This document shows positions 9,883-20,900 of a stretch of 64,000 nt of DNA, piece by piece (position 1 is the first letter of the stretch; the number at the start of each line of letters is the position of its first letter). The stretch covers positions 124,001 through 188,000 of the forward strand of contig NW_017386077.1 in NCBI RefSeq assembly GCF_000237925.1. Direction: 5' to 3'. The position numbers and the translations under genes are program-made. The stretch comes from Schistosoma mansoni. Its lineage: Eukaryota; Platyhelminthes; Trematoda; Strigeidida; Schistosomatidae. The notes beneath the pieces are model-generated. The model had not been told where the DNA came from. It was given only the letters and a program-made list of their open reading frames with translations, and made no database searches.

Positions 9883-12800
9883 ATGACGTCTCATGATGAA
9901 AGCCGAGTTCCTTCGGAAGTCATGAGGCCGATGCACCTTCTTACAATCAGAGCGACAATTTTTATAGGTACATGGAATGTCCGAACAATGTGGGAGACCG
10001 GAAGAGTCTTCCAAATTGCTGCAGAAATGAGGCAATACAACCTGGAGGTGCTTGGAATCAGCGAAACACATTGGACGCAGGTTGGATGACAACGACTGTC
10101 TTCAGGAGAACTTCTGTTATACTCCGGTCATGAAGAAGAAAATGCCCCACATACACAAGGAGTTACATTGATGCTGTCCAGAAAAGCACAAAATGCACTT
10201 ATTGGATGGGAATCTCATGGACCAAGGATCATCAAAGCCTCCTTCAAAACAAAGAGAGAGGGCATTACAATGAACGTCATCCAATGCTATGCGCCGACCA
10301 ACGACTACGATGAAGACGCTAAAGACCAATTCTACGATAGGCTGCAGTCGATCTTCGAGAAGTGCCCAACCAAGGACCTGACAATTCTGATGGGAGATCT
10401 CAATGCGAAGGTTGGAATGGACAACACTGGATATGAAAACGTCATGGGACAACATGGACTGGGAGAAAGGAACGAAATTGGTGAGAGATTTGCAAACCTA
10501 TGTGCCTTCAATAAACTGGTCATAGGTGGCACCATATTCCCACACAAAAACATACACAAAGCCACTTAGATTTTACCGGATCACACTACACAGAATCAAA
10601 TCGACCATATCTACATCAACAAAAAGTTCAGGAGGACGATGGAGGATGTGAGAACCAGGAGAGGATCTGATATAGCATCCGATCATCATTTGCTGATCAC
10701 CAAGATGAAACTAAAACTTAAGAAGCACTGGACAACCGTGCGGACAACATCACAAAAGTTTAATACGGCCTTTCTTCGAGATGCTGACAAACTCAACGAA
10801 TTCAACATAACCCTCAACAGCAGGTCCGAAGCGTTTCATGATCTACTCAATGGAGAGGGGACTACCATGGAGAGCAGCTGGAAAGTTATCAAGGAGGCAA
10901 TCGTTTCAACATGTCAAGAGGTTCTGGGCCAAAAGAAGCACCATCACAAGGAATGGATCACTGTTGGTACACTGGATAAAATTGAAGAAAGGAGGAACAA
11001 GAAGGCAGCAATCAATATCAGCCGAACTAGAGCGGAAAAAGCCAAGGCACAAGCCGAATACACAGAGGCCAACAAGCAAGTGAAGAGGAGCATCAGAACC
11101 GACAAAAGTAAATATGTGAAAGATTTAGCAATGACAGCGGAAAAGGCTGCAAGAGAGGGAAACATGAGACGTCTGTATGATACAACAAAGAAACTCGCTG
11201 GAAATTACTGTAAGCCAGAAAGATCAGTGAAAAGCAAGGAAGGCAAAGTAATCACTGACATTGAAGAACAACGAAACAGGTGGGTAGAACACTTCAAAGA
11301 ACTCTTGAATCGACCAGCTCCACTGAACCCACCCAACATCGAAGCAGCACCCACGGACCTCCCAATCGATGTTGGCCCACCAACAATTGAAGAGATCAGT
11401 ATGGCCATTAGACAAATCAAGAGCGGCAAAGCAGCGGGACCAGACAACATCCCGGCAGAGGCACTGAAAGCAAATGTAGCAGCAACTGCCAAGATACTCC
11501 ATATCCTCTTCAGTAAGGTTTGGGATGAAGAAGAAGTACCAACAGACTGGAAAAAAGGACTTCTGATCAAAATACCAAAGAAAGGCGATCTCAGCAAGTG
11601 TGATACCTACAGGGACATCACTCTCCTCTCAATACCAGGAAAAGTCTTCAACAGAGTATTGTTAAACAGGATGAAGGATTCCGTGGACGCTCAACTTCGA
11701 GATCAACAAGCTGGATTTCGTAAGGATCGATCGTGCACAGATCAAATCGCAACTCTACGTATCATTGTGGAACAATCAATCGAATGGAATTCATCACTGT
11801 ACATCAACTTCATCGACTACGAGAAGGCATTTGATAGCGTGGACAGGACGACACTATGGAAGCTTCTTCGACACTACGGTGTGCCTGAGAAGATAGTCAA
11901 TATCATACGGAACTCCTATGATGGACTAAACTGCCAAATCGTCCACGGAGAACAACTCACCGACTCGTTTGAAGTAAAGACCGGTGTAAGGCAAGGCTAC
12001 TTACTCTCACCCTTTCTCTTTCTCCTGGTGATCGACTGGATTATGAAGACGTCAACATCTGGAGGAAATCACGGGATACAGTGGACAGGCAGGATGCAGC
12101 TGGACGATCTAGACTTCGCGGATGATCTGGCTCTTCTATCACAAACGCAACAACAAATGCAGGAGAAAACGACCAGTGTAGCAGCAGCCTCAGCAGCAGT
12201 AGGTCTCAATATAAACAAAGAGAAAAGCAAGACTCTCCGATACAATACAATATGCACCAATCAAATTACACTTGACGGAGAAGCTTTGGAAGATGTGGAA
12301 ACCTTTACATATCTGGGCAGCATCATTGATGAACACGGTGGATCAGATGCAGATGTGAGGGCGCAGATCGGCAAAGCAAGAGCAGCATACCTACAACTGA
12401 AAAACATCTGGAGCTCAAAACAATTGTCAACCAACACCAAGGTTAGAATTTTCAATACAAATGTGAAGACAGTTCTTCTGTATGGGGCGGAGACGTGGAA
12501 AACTACGAAAGCCATTATCCAAAAGATACAAGTGTTTATTAACAGCTGTCTACGCAAGATACTTCGGATCCGATGGCCAGACACTATCAGCAACAAGTTA
12601 CTGTGGGAGACAACAAACCAGATTCCAGCGGAGGAAGAAATCAGGAAGAAGCGCTGGAAGTGGATTGGGCACACTTTGAGGAAATCACCCAATTGTGTCA
12701 CAAGACAAGCCCTCACATGGAATCCTGAAGGTCGAAGGAGAAGAGGAAGACCAAAGAACACATTACGCCGAGAAATAGAGACAGACATGAGAAGAATGAA

Positions 12801-12900
12801 CAAGAACTGGAAAGAACTAGAAAAGAAGGCCCAGGACAGAGTGGATTGGAGAAAGCTGGTTGGCGGCCTATGCTCCATTGGGAGTAACAGGCGTAAGTAA
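9883..12900 (+). pseudogene. RTE endonuclease-reverse transcriptase ORF with two stops
   Basis: One frame of about 1,005 codons, open except for TGA at 10087-10089 and TAG at 10567-10569. From the second stop on, 753 residues are open from the ATG at 10639. Endonuclease motifs: GTWNVRTM, SETHW, GDLNAKVG, SDHHLL. RT motifs: [46 protein letters not shown], and catalytic FADDLALLS. The C-terminus has the WIGHTLRK...[14 protein letters not shown] region shared by RTE proteins. The product would nick target DNA and prime cDNA synthesis. With two stops in the endonuclease this copy cannot make the whole protein, although it could still be mobilised in trans. Confidence 0.85.
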
Positions 12901-12911
12901 ATAAGTAAGTG

Positions 12912-13311
12912 AGGACGGTACTTGGTTCGAGTTCGGCAGGGAACATCAACTCTGGGATGCAGGTACATCCAGCTGAAGAGTCCCAAACAGGTCAAAGCGC
13001 GAACCTTGAATCCTACTGCTAGCCACCATCCATTATTGCTTGTAGCGCTTATGACTGAAGGAAGTATCGAGGCAATCCGCACAGGATGCAGATATGCCAA
13101 TAAGAAACTAATCCATTGTAGTCCTAATCATCAATTGAAAGATTCAAGCAACCAATTAAACAATTCACCCCATTGCACAACCTAGTGGCTATTCGGACTC
13201 AGAAGTTAAGTAGATAACGCGATGGCGTTTGAGAAGAATGGTATCGGATTCGAGTCACACAGTGAACATCAGCTCTGGGATACCGATACATCCAGCTAGC
13301 TAGTACAAGAA
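12912..13311 (+). repeat. Sm-alpha-like tandem repeat (one and a half units)
   Basis: Unit 1 has a B-box-like GGTTCGAGTTC (12924-12934) and a degenerate hammerhead (core CTGAAGA at 12973-12979, with a broken stem II and GAAA). A spacer of about 190 bp follows, which is also found after 14745. Unit 2 has an A-box-like GTGGCTATTCGG and a B box GGATTCGAGTC (13246-13256) and stops at CATCCAGCT, just before the hammerhead core. The repeat period is about 322 bp. The layout matches schistosome Sm-alpha satellites. Confidence 0.7.
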
Positions 13312-14572
13312 CGTTCGGGATTATTTTCACTGGAACTAGTTAACTTTTGTCTAATTAGAAATTGCCGGACACTATAGTGACATACATAAGAATTATACCT
13401 AACATCTATCACACATAATATCGAACGTTTGCACTGATACTAGAAATGCTGTAAAGTGCCTACAATCAGAAACTAGGTTTATCTCCGTTTAAGTTATTTA
13501 TCGCATTTTTAAAACATGAGTTTTTGAGCATCTGTTATAGACAGTCACGTTTGTGAAATTATTATTACTTGTATAAAAGTAGTTTAATTTTTGTTACTTT
13601 TTCTACATCTTAAAATACTTGAAACTATCTGTCAAGAAATGAGAATGCTTTTAAGGGTAATGTTCCATTCAAGAAAGTTAGTTTCATTATTTGTAATATG
13701 ATAAAACTACTTTTGAACTAGTTTTTCGAGAAGTCAAATATTTACTAATATAGGTATAGTTCGAGCTACTGGAACAGCAACATTCAATTACTAACCATTT
13801 TCTAGTTCCAACTCAAACATTAATGAATATCACTCAACTCTAATTTAACTAGAAAATCCATGAGAAGTAGCGTTACACTACATCCACTATGTGGAGGCCT
13901 GTTTTCATCCCATTGTGATTAACAAATAAGTTGACATGTTTTATGTAGATAACTACTGATTTCATTACTCAATGCCACAATAAAGTAAAAAACTGGAGGA
14001 ACTTTGGGTTTCATGACTCTGTTAAGCTGCCAACCAGTAATCGACAGTTTCTTGGTTTAATATGAAGTTAAAGACATATATATATATTCTGTGAAGCAAT
14101 GCTATATATGCACTTTTTGGTCAATTAAGTTTCAAAAAGTTTTAATCCAGTTAGTTCAAATACCTTAACGTGAAAAGCATTGAAAGACCAGTGTTTATCT
14201 TTTAAGAGGTAACGAATCTATAATAAATCTTTAATCCATGGTGCATATGTATCTCAAATTCTTTAACGTATATGATGTTTCTAAGTACCATTTATAGTAA
14301 CGGTTCATTTAGAGATTAATTTTGTTCATCATTCGACATATGTAATTTTTTTGATGAGAATATTATAGATATTTTTAATTAAAAAAAGATAATTGAACAT
14401 TTAAATGATATGACTTCATGGATGAATTAATCTTAAGGGACAAAAATCTACGACATAATTAATTAATCATTTTAGTGATTCAGTTTATTGTATGTAAAGT
14501 TTCAATGACCAAGTTCTACTTAACTCATGGATGTTTACTTTCTTCTTTGTAGCAATATGCTTCATAATCATT
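13312..14572. other. No gene or repeat recognised
   Basis: A+T-rich sequence without coding signal on either strand. Confidence 0.5.
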
Positions 14573-14880
14573 GTAAGCAAAGATGGATAGTGGCTAGTAG
14601 TGGAATCCAGGACGTGCGTTTCGTCCTATTTGGGACTCGTCAGCTGGATGTACCTACATCTCAGAGTCCATGTTCACTCTGTGACTCGAACGCAGTACCT
14701 TTCGCTTCAAACGCATCCGGGATTCCACTGCTAGCCACTATCCATCTTTGCCTACAATACTTGTGAATTAAGGCTATATCGAGGCAATACGCACAGTGAT
14801 GCACATATGTCAATTACAGACTGATCAATCGCAGTCATAAACATCAATGGGAAGATTCAAACAAACCATACTAAATGAAT
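14573..14880 (-). repeat. Sm-alpha-like hammerhead repeat with inverted ends
   Basis: The minus strand carries a B-box-like GCGTTCGAGTCAC (14681-14693) followed by a canonical hammerhead (14601-14654). The left arm AGCAAAGATGGATAGTGGCT (from 14574) is the near-complement of 14712-14745. Beyond 14745 the sequence continues in plus orientation with the same spacer that follows the hammerhead at 13025, so the copy is an inverted partial dimer. Confidence 0.75.
14601..14654 (-). ncRNA. Hammerhead ribozyme (Sm-alpha type)
   Basis: On the minus strand: GGTACATCCAG (stem I), CTGACGA core (14643-14637), GTCCCAAATAGGAC stem II (14636-14623), GAAA, ACG/CGT stem III with a two-base loop, GUC cleavage site, then CTGGATTCC closing stem I. 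Every invariant core position is present. It closely resembles the published Schistosoma Sm-alpha hammerhead as I recall it. Confidence 0.9.
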
Positions 14881-15000
14881 TTAATATGCTTCATACTTTA
14901 CATAAAATCAAATTTATCGAATGAAATCCGAGTGAGTTATACTGTACTCTAATTTTGAAATACTTAAAGCACGATTAATTTACATATTTACAAAAAATGT

Positions 15001-15224
15001 CAGTCAGTCAGTCAGCTACAACGTAGAACCAGGCACGTATATACATCGGTCCAAGTTGCCAAACCTCGGTAACACAACAAGATGAACACCGGATTCATAG
15101 AAGTAGTTAATTTAGTGGTGGTAATATATAAAAGAAAGGTTGTATATAAGGATATATTATAGGAAGGAAGACGGATATGAAGCAATTTTAATCTCAAGGT
15201 TTAAAGAAAGACAAACAGTGTATA
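15001..15224 (-). mobile_element. 5'-truncated LINE tail (same family as 59292-60957)
   Basis: On the minus strand it matches the 3' end of the LINE at 59292-60957, from TATACAC through GATTAAA.TTGCTTC to ACGTTGTAGCTGACTGACTG. It is non-coding, about 224 bp, and ends in the same GACT repeat. Confidence 0.75.
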
Positions 15225-16285
15225 CACCAGTTTAATTGATAGATCTTCTTAGAAAGTAGGATAACACTAGAATTGAGTAATCATGAGAATATACAATAAT
15301 AAAATGATAAGATTGGTTCATAAGTTAACTAAAATTTAGAAAAAGGATACAAGTATACTTCAACTATATAGATTAAAAATAACATATGTACTACTATAAA
15401 TTAAAAAATTGTTTTGTATTTCAATCTGAGCTTGATAAATATTTTGTTTCTCAGTTTTCTTTTGTACTTCAGATGAATTAAATTATTAACAAAAACACTT
15501 TTAAACTTTTAAAATGAATACTTGATAATTTAAATTTATTTTAAAAAATGGCGCCATCTAAACTTGTGATTCAATATTCAATACTAAATTAACTATTGCT
15601 TAAATAGTTGAAATCATGAGTCGATTGAAGCTAGACCATCATGGAAAACCTGGAAGCACTATATAAAATTATTAAAATCTCCACAAAACTTCCTTCTGTT
15701 ATTTAAATATCAATATTCAGTTACATTATTATAAGAGAAGAAATTAACTACCCTAGTTTAGAGAACAAGACTGTTTAAACTAAGGAAATTAACTGGAAAT
15801 GATTAGTCAGTTAACACAATATCTGTCTTTTATGAATGAAATTTAGAGTACCCACAAAAGTAAATTATAGTATTCAACTTATTCTGAGGTGATATAAGTA
15901 TGTAAATAATACATTTACCGAAACAACATCATCATAAAAGACTATTTTGAATTTTTTCCATAATGGAATGAAATAAGGATCAATAATGATAAATAATAGA
16001 CGGTCATATTCCGTGCTAACATGTCAATAAAGTAGCTGCTTATGAAAGCTAGCTAATAACTGATTTCTTTTTAAACGCTTACTGTTAATGAAGAATTCTT
16101 GATTGACTGTCATCTAATATAGTGAATATGAAACTAATAGAAAGATGAATGTATTTTACTAAAATTGCTGTATTCAAATGCTATACATGATTTTATGCAC
16201 CCTTAATATTACTCTCATTAACTTATATAGTTAACGTCTATGTTTATAACAAAGAATAAATATTTTTAAAATTAAGTATTATTTA
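15225..16285. other. No gene; holds one SINE arm
   Basis: Apart from the repeat arm at 15612-15660 nothing was recognised. Confidence 0.5.
15612..15660 (+). repeat. Single arm of hammerhead SINE family H2
   Basis: GAAATCATGAGTCGATTGAA and the following CTAGACCATCATGG...AAAACCTGGAAGCAC equal the left arm of the family H2 repeats. The hammerhead itself is missing; after the arm comes AAAATCTCCACAAAAC, also seen in complement beside the copy at 6059. Confidence 0.65.
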
Positions 16286-16570
16286 GACATTAAATAGGAA
16301 TAATATATTTGTAAAATCTCAGCGAAGTGTATTTGAAGTAAATCCAACGTTTCGCCTGGCAATATGGTCCAAGCTTTTTCAAGGAATTATAATCAAACAT
16401 CAAAATTATCGAATATAAATAGGTACATGGTTCTTTTTTATATTCGATAATTTTGATGTTAGATTATGATTCTTTGAAAAAGCTTGGACCATATTGCCAG
16501 GCGAAACGTTGGATTTACTTCAAATACACTTCGCTGAGATTTTACAAATATATTATTCCTATTTAATGTC
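16286..16570. repeat. Large palindrome made of two PLE 3' ends
   Basis: Left arm 16286-16420 and right arm 16439-16570 are near-perfect inverted copies (GACATTAAATAGGAATAATA at the outer ends), separated by about 18 bp. Each arm equals the terminal 3' sequence of the PLE at 56007-59048 (56007-56155). Each contains GCTTGG...CCAGGC followed by GAAACGTT, a hammerhead-like element. Confidence 0.85.
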
Positions 16571-16576
16571 GTACAT

Positions 16577-16640
16577 CAACTCGGCGCTTAAATACTGTGA
16601 AACTATTCGCTCTAATTTAGACGAAAGTTCTTATATAAGT
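16577..16640 (+). repeat. PLE 5' end fragment, next to PLE 3' end
   Basis: GCTTAAATACTGTGAAACTA and the following TTCGCTCTAATTTAGACGA match the start of the PLE at 59048 (minus strand). Only GTACATCAACTCGG separates it from the preceding PLE 3' end, so this is a head-to-tail PLE junction. The ORF is absent. Confidence 0.75.
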
Positions 16641-17552
16641 ATTGTTTAATAAATGATAATCTCTAGCTTAATAATTCTAATAGTTTAACTATAATATTCG
16701 ATAAGTTAAAAGTAAATTTCATTGAAAAAAGGGTTCAACTTACAAATTATTAGACGAGAAAACCTTGATATTCTGACAAACATTATTTTAATCATTAAAA
16801 TCTTGCAATAATGAATAACAATCCAGGTATAAGTCACAGACAATAGAAACATAAACATAATGTAACTGTTAAAGTAACTATTATTTATAGCTGATTAGTT
16901 AGTTACTAATGTTGTTTCACAATTCTAATAAATGACAATAAAGTTAATGGTTTTGACGGATAGATAAGAAAAAAGAAAAGAAAAAAAAGAAGAATATAAA
17001 TGCTTAATACTAATAGTTGATTGGTCAACTTAAACATAATTCTTACATTTCCTTATCATTCATTTACTCAAATGTATATAGTATTTAGTCTGTTTATGAA
17101 TGTATATAAACATTTAATTGTTATATGTGTGTATACATACGTCTTAACTAGTTACATAATGCATGTTGCATGTTACAGCTAAGTGAACAAAGATATACAC
17201 ACACACACACACAAGAAAAAACTTGATATTTAAATTTGTGTACACTTTTGATCGTTACATTTTTTTTGAATGATTGAATGATTGAATGAATGTTGAATGT
17301 TGAAAGAAAGATAACAAGGAAATGTAATTAATTTTTTTTTATCTCATCATAATCATCGTTTATTTTAGATTATTTTCCTTAATTTATTCAAATATAATTG
17401 TAAAAATTTGTTAGATAAATTGATAAATAATTTTTATTATTCGTAAATTTTATCAACAAAATAAGAAAATAAAAAAATAGACGGAGGCAAACATTAATTA
17501 TGAACAAATAATTGATAAGAAGATCACTAATATGACTAAAACACTAATTTCT
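16641..17552. other. No gene; simple repeats
   Basis: A+T-rich, with a CA dinucleotide run at 17191-17212 and A-rich and T-rich runs. No coding signal. Confidence 0.5.
17191..17212. repeat. (CA)n microsatellite
   Basis: About 11 CA units. Confidence 0.9.
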
Positions 17553-17590
17553 AAGCAAAGATGAATAGTGGCTAGCATGTGCAGGCTCGG
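17553..17590 (+). repeat. Sm-alpha-like arm beside the assembly gap
   Basis: CTAAGCAAAGATGAATAGTG and the following GCTAG equal the left arm of the repeat at 14573. The rest is lost or diverged before the N run. Confidence 0.5.
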
Positions 17591-17682
17591 ATGCGCCCAT
17601 CTTTCCTGAAGCGGAGTAGCCAAGTGACAATAGCCCCTTCTGTTAAAATTGCGAGGTTGTGCAAAGCTATATTGATATCAGT

Positions 17683-17723
17683 GTAGTAATTACCTCGGCA
17701 TAAGGTGGAAAGTTTGCACAGGA
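17683..17723 (+). repeat. Short repeat shared with 30855-30895
   Basis: CGGCATAAGGTGGAAAGTTT and its surroundings recur in complement near 30859-30890. Its identity is unknown. Confidence 0.4.
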
Positions 17724-17726
17724 AAC

Positions 17727-17926
17727 NNNNNNNNNNNNNNNNNNNNNNNNNNNNNNNNNNNNNNNNNNNNNNNNNNNNNNNNNNNNNNNNNNNNNNNNNN
17801 NNNNNNNNNNNNNNNNNNNNNNNNNNNNNNNNNNNNNNNNNNNNNNNNNNNNNNNNNNNNNNNNNNNNNNNNNNNNNNNNNNNNNNNNNNNNNNNNNNNN
17901 NNNNNNNNNNNNNNNNNNNNNNNNNN
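17727..17926. other. Assembly gap (200 N)
   Basis: Exactly 200 N bases, followed by a (TA)n run. The true length is unknown. Any ORF spanning it is artificial. Confidence 0.95.

Positions 17927-17953
<27 letters not shown>
17927..17953. repeat. (TA)n run at the gap edge
   Basis: About 13 TA units immediately after the N run, a likely reason for the assembly break. Confidence 0.9.
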
Positions 17954-17957
<4 letters not shown>

Positions 17958-20900
17958 GAACAATAGTCATTAATGAAAGAATAAAGAGAAATAATAGTCG
18001 CAGTAAGTCGCATACTGAAACATAACAAAAAACGTTAGATAGCATTTATTGAAGAATGTAGCTGAGGAACGGGTTCGTGAAAAATAGTGTAACAAGAATC
18101 TATAACGTGAATAGAATGTCAGTAAAAATGCCTAAGTTTCTTGTTTCATCATTTGAACAATGATGATAACCATGAGGATCAAGCAAAGTGAAACAAAGGA
18201 GTGAAAACATTAAGAGGTACAGATTCTTAAATACAAGTGAAAATAGTGGTATCAGACTAAAATCATTGTAAAAACAAGATGTGATGTATATTCGTTATCC
18301 ATAAGATGTTTTTGAGATTTTTAAATTTGAAGTTTCACATTGTAGACTGTCTTTTGTAGGGTAATTGTTTCATTTTAAAATGGGACTACTTAGTCATTAC
18401 ATCCGTAACCACACCAAGGATTCAAACAATCAATCAGTATTTAACCTTCAGACCACTGATTTGGAGTTCCAACGGTATGCATTTCTGACTTTAGTCTATT
18501 TGTGATACCATGCGATCACAATCCTTTAATGATGGTGACATATAAATTTAATGTTTTCCGATGTTTAAAACAAATGTTTTAAGAAATTAGAGTCCTGATC
18601 TCCTCCTCTTATCTTTGGAAAAACATACAGGAACATATTTTTGGATGGAAGCGCCAATTACGAACAATATACTTCGATCCATAGAAGTACATGAACCTAT
18701 AGACAATCATAATTAAAAGTTTGTCTTTCAAGCATTTGGAGTTCAGTGTTAGTCGAACTTTAGCCGAAGGAAATATTTTCTGAATCTCTCTAAACAAATT
18801 AAGGAAAAATTCGTTGAAAAGTAATATCTTCTCTGAATTTGTTGTGATTAATATTTCAGGGGGTGTTTTTTTTCATTTTGTATATATACAACATTTTTAA
18901 GTAAATAAAATTTATGAAGTTCTAGACAGTCTATTAATTCAGTTTCATAATGACAATGAGACTGAATTCATACAAATAAACAAATTTTGCTTACCTATAC
19001 ACGATAATGATATTTTATGGCAAATTTATTATTTTATATAAATCAAGATATTATTATTCATAATTCTCTTCTATCCTTTTTCGTTTTATATCCTGTTTCT
19101 TTTAAGTCTTTATTCTACTTTATCGTGCTTATTTTTGTTCAAGTCTAATTCATCTGTCTCCGTGATATATAAATCCTCCTTTATTTTCCGTCCTTTATAT
19201 AATACTAACAGGATTAAGTGTATGCTTATGCATCAGTGTGTGTGTGTGTGTGTATGAAGAGGATGTGCATAGACATGTGTATTTATGCTTTGAAGGATAT
19301 CTACTTTTCATTTGTGAAATTATTAAAAACGATACATTAAACATGTAACTGATCCCATGTACACCTAGAAACACAAGTGAGTTCACACACACATTTATAT
19401 ACATATGTACACGGGCGAACACCCAAGAAAAAGAAATAAGAATCTAATGTGAACAACAGATAAAAAGATAATCATGTCATTTAATAATTATGGTAATTCT
19501 TATTATCATTCATTCATTGATTATTAGACAAATGAGTGAATAGGATATACTTATTCTTATCATGATGATAAGAATATTAAAATAAAAGAGGTTATCCAAG
19601 TATATATACTACATAGAATCTTTTTTAATATTCAATATAACACGTTTATTATCCGCTTGAGAATCTTATTTCCTATTCAATAAATCAACGTCTAAATTAT
19701 ACTTGTAGGTTTATGTGTCTATTCATATTATTAAAGTTTGTGTGAATGTATGAGCATTGATACACCTTCATTCGTTATTGAGAGAGAGAATAGTTCATCT
19801 TATCACTCATTTTTTTTAATTATCAATGGGAGACTATTTAAAAGAGAACGATTAGTAGTATCTTGAAAGAAAAGATAAAATAAGAAATAAGCTAGAAATC
19901 TTATTCAAAAGCGATGATTAGATTAATGATACACACTATTAAACATTTACTTACTCATATATATATACATATACAAGTGTTAACAGAATTTGGTAAGCTG
20001 GTAAGAAGATTAAAACAAATACATTCCCATCAGCATTATTATAAAAAAAATGATATAGTAGCAATTAAATTATTATTTCTTCTGTACAAATACTTTTCTT
20101 TTTCATATATGATTTTATGTGTTTTATCGTTCTTACTTTTGAATGGTAATTAATCTTTTGATGAACTTTTTTTTGCTTTATACTTATCATCATCTGAATA
20201 AAAAAACAAGCTTTACTCCCCCCTTGTTTCTTTGTATTGATGAAGAATTGTACAGCTTATCTATCATAGTCTTATTATTATTATTATTGTTTAATACTTC
20301 GCCAATCCCCTTCCTCAATTAATTCATATCTATCAGAATACTTAACAAAGTAGAGCGTATTACAATCTAGTAAGCGAAAGTAAGTACAAAAAATTACTTG
20401 AAAAGATATGGTAATCAGAAATAAATTGATTATATTTACCCGATCAAGGAGCTTTATACAGTTGTTTCGTTATAGCTTGGTACTTGTTTGAAGGATGTAC
20501 CTAACCAGATGAAAGACCCCAATGCTCCCCAGTCACTGATGCCACTTAACAATTAAAATAACCTCTAAAGAACAGTTTTGGCTTACTTATCTTTTTTTTA
20601 AAATTCGCGTAATTTTAGTGAGAAGCGAAGTTAAGCAATTTTATTTAGACTAATTAAAATAAATTGACAGACCATTTAGCTGAAATTCACTTTTACAGTA
20701 TATATACTTTTCATAAATTTCTTTACTTGAGAGTTTTCATCTGTTTATTCAAGTACTTGTTAATATGTATTACATTTTATTTTCAGTAAGATATCATCGT
20801 GAAACTCTTATTTATTCTATTTACTAAACTGTTACGTCCTCTACTTAGTTACGGCAGAATACAGTACAAAATTATAAGCACTCGAACGTGTATAATCCCA

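Larger units (their letters stand above)
9716..12911 (+). mobile_element. RTE-clade non-LTR retrotransposon (SR2-like), near full length
   Basis: About 3.2 kb flanked by a perfect 12-bp duplication AGGACGGTACTT (9704-9715 and 12912-12923). It has a GC-rich structured leader, one reading frame with an APE endonuclease followed by RT, and a short 3' tail of TAAG-type repeats instead of poly(A), as usual for RTE. It is inserted inside an Sm-alpha-like hammerhead repeat. Protein style and host suggest the schistosome SR2 family; the name needs a database comparison. Confidence 0.85.

Noticed and set aside
12973-13012. Active hammerhead in the Sm-alpha unit after the RTE
   Set aside because: Stem II and the GAAA box are altered and the cleavage triplet is lost. 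Treated as a degenerate copy.
12261-13100. Minus-strand ORF of 279 codons
   Set aside because: Antisense of the RTE reverse transcriptase C-terminus and the adjoining repeat. No domain of its own.
17572-18045. Several ORFs reading through the N run
   Set aside because: They exist only because N codons are not stops. The flanks are repeat arm and TA microsatellite.
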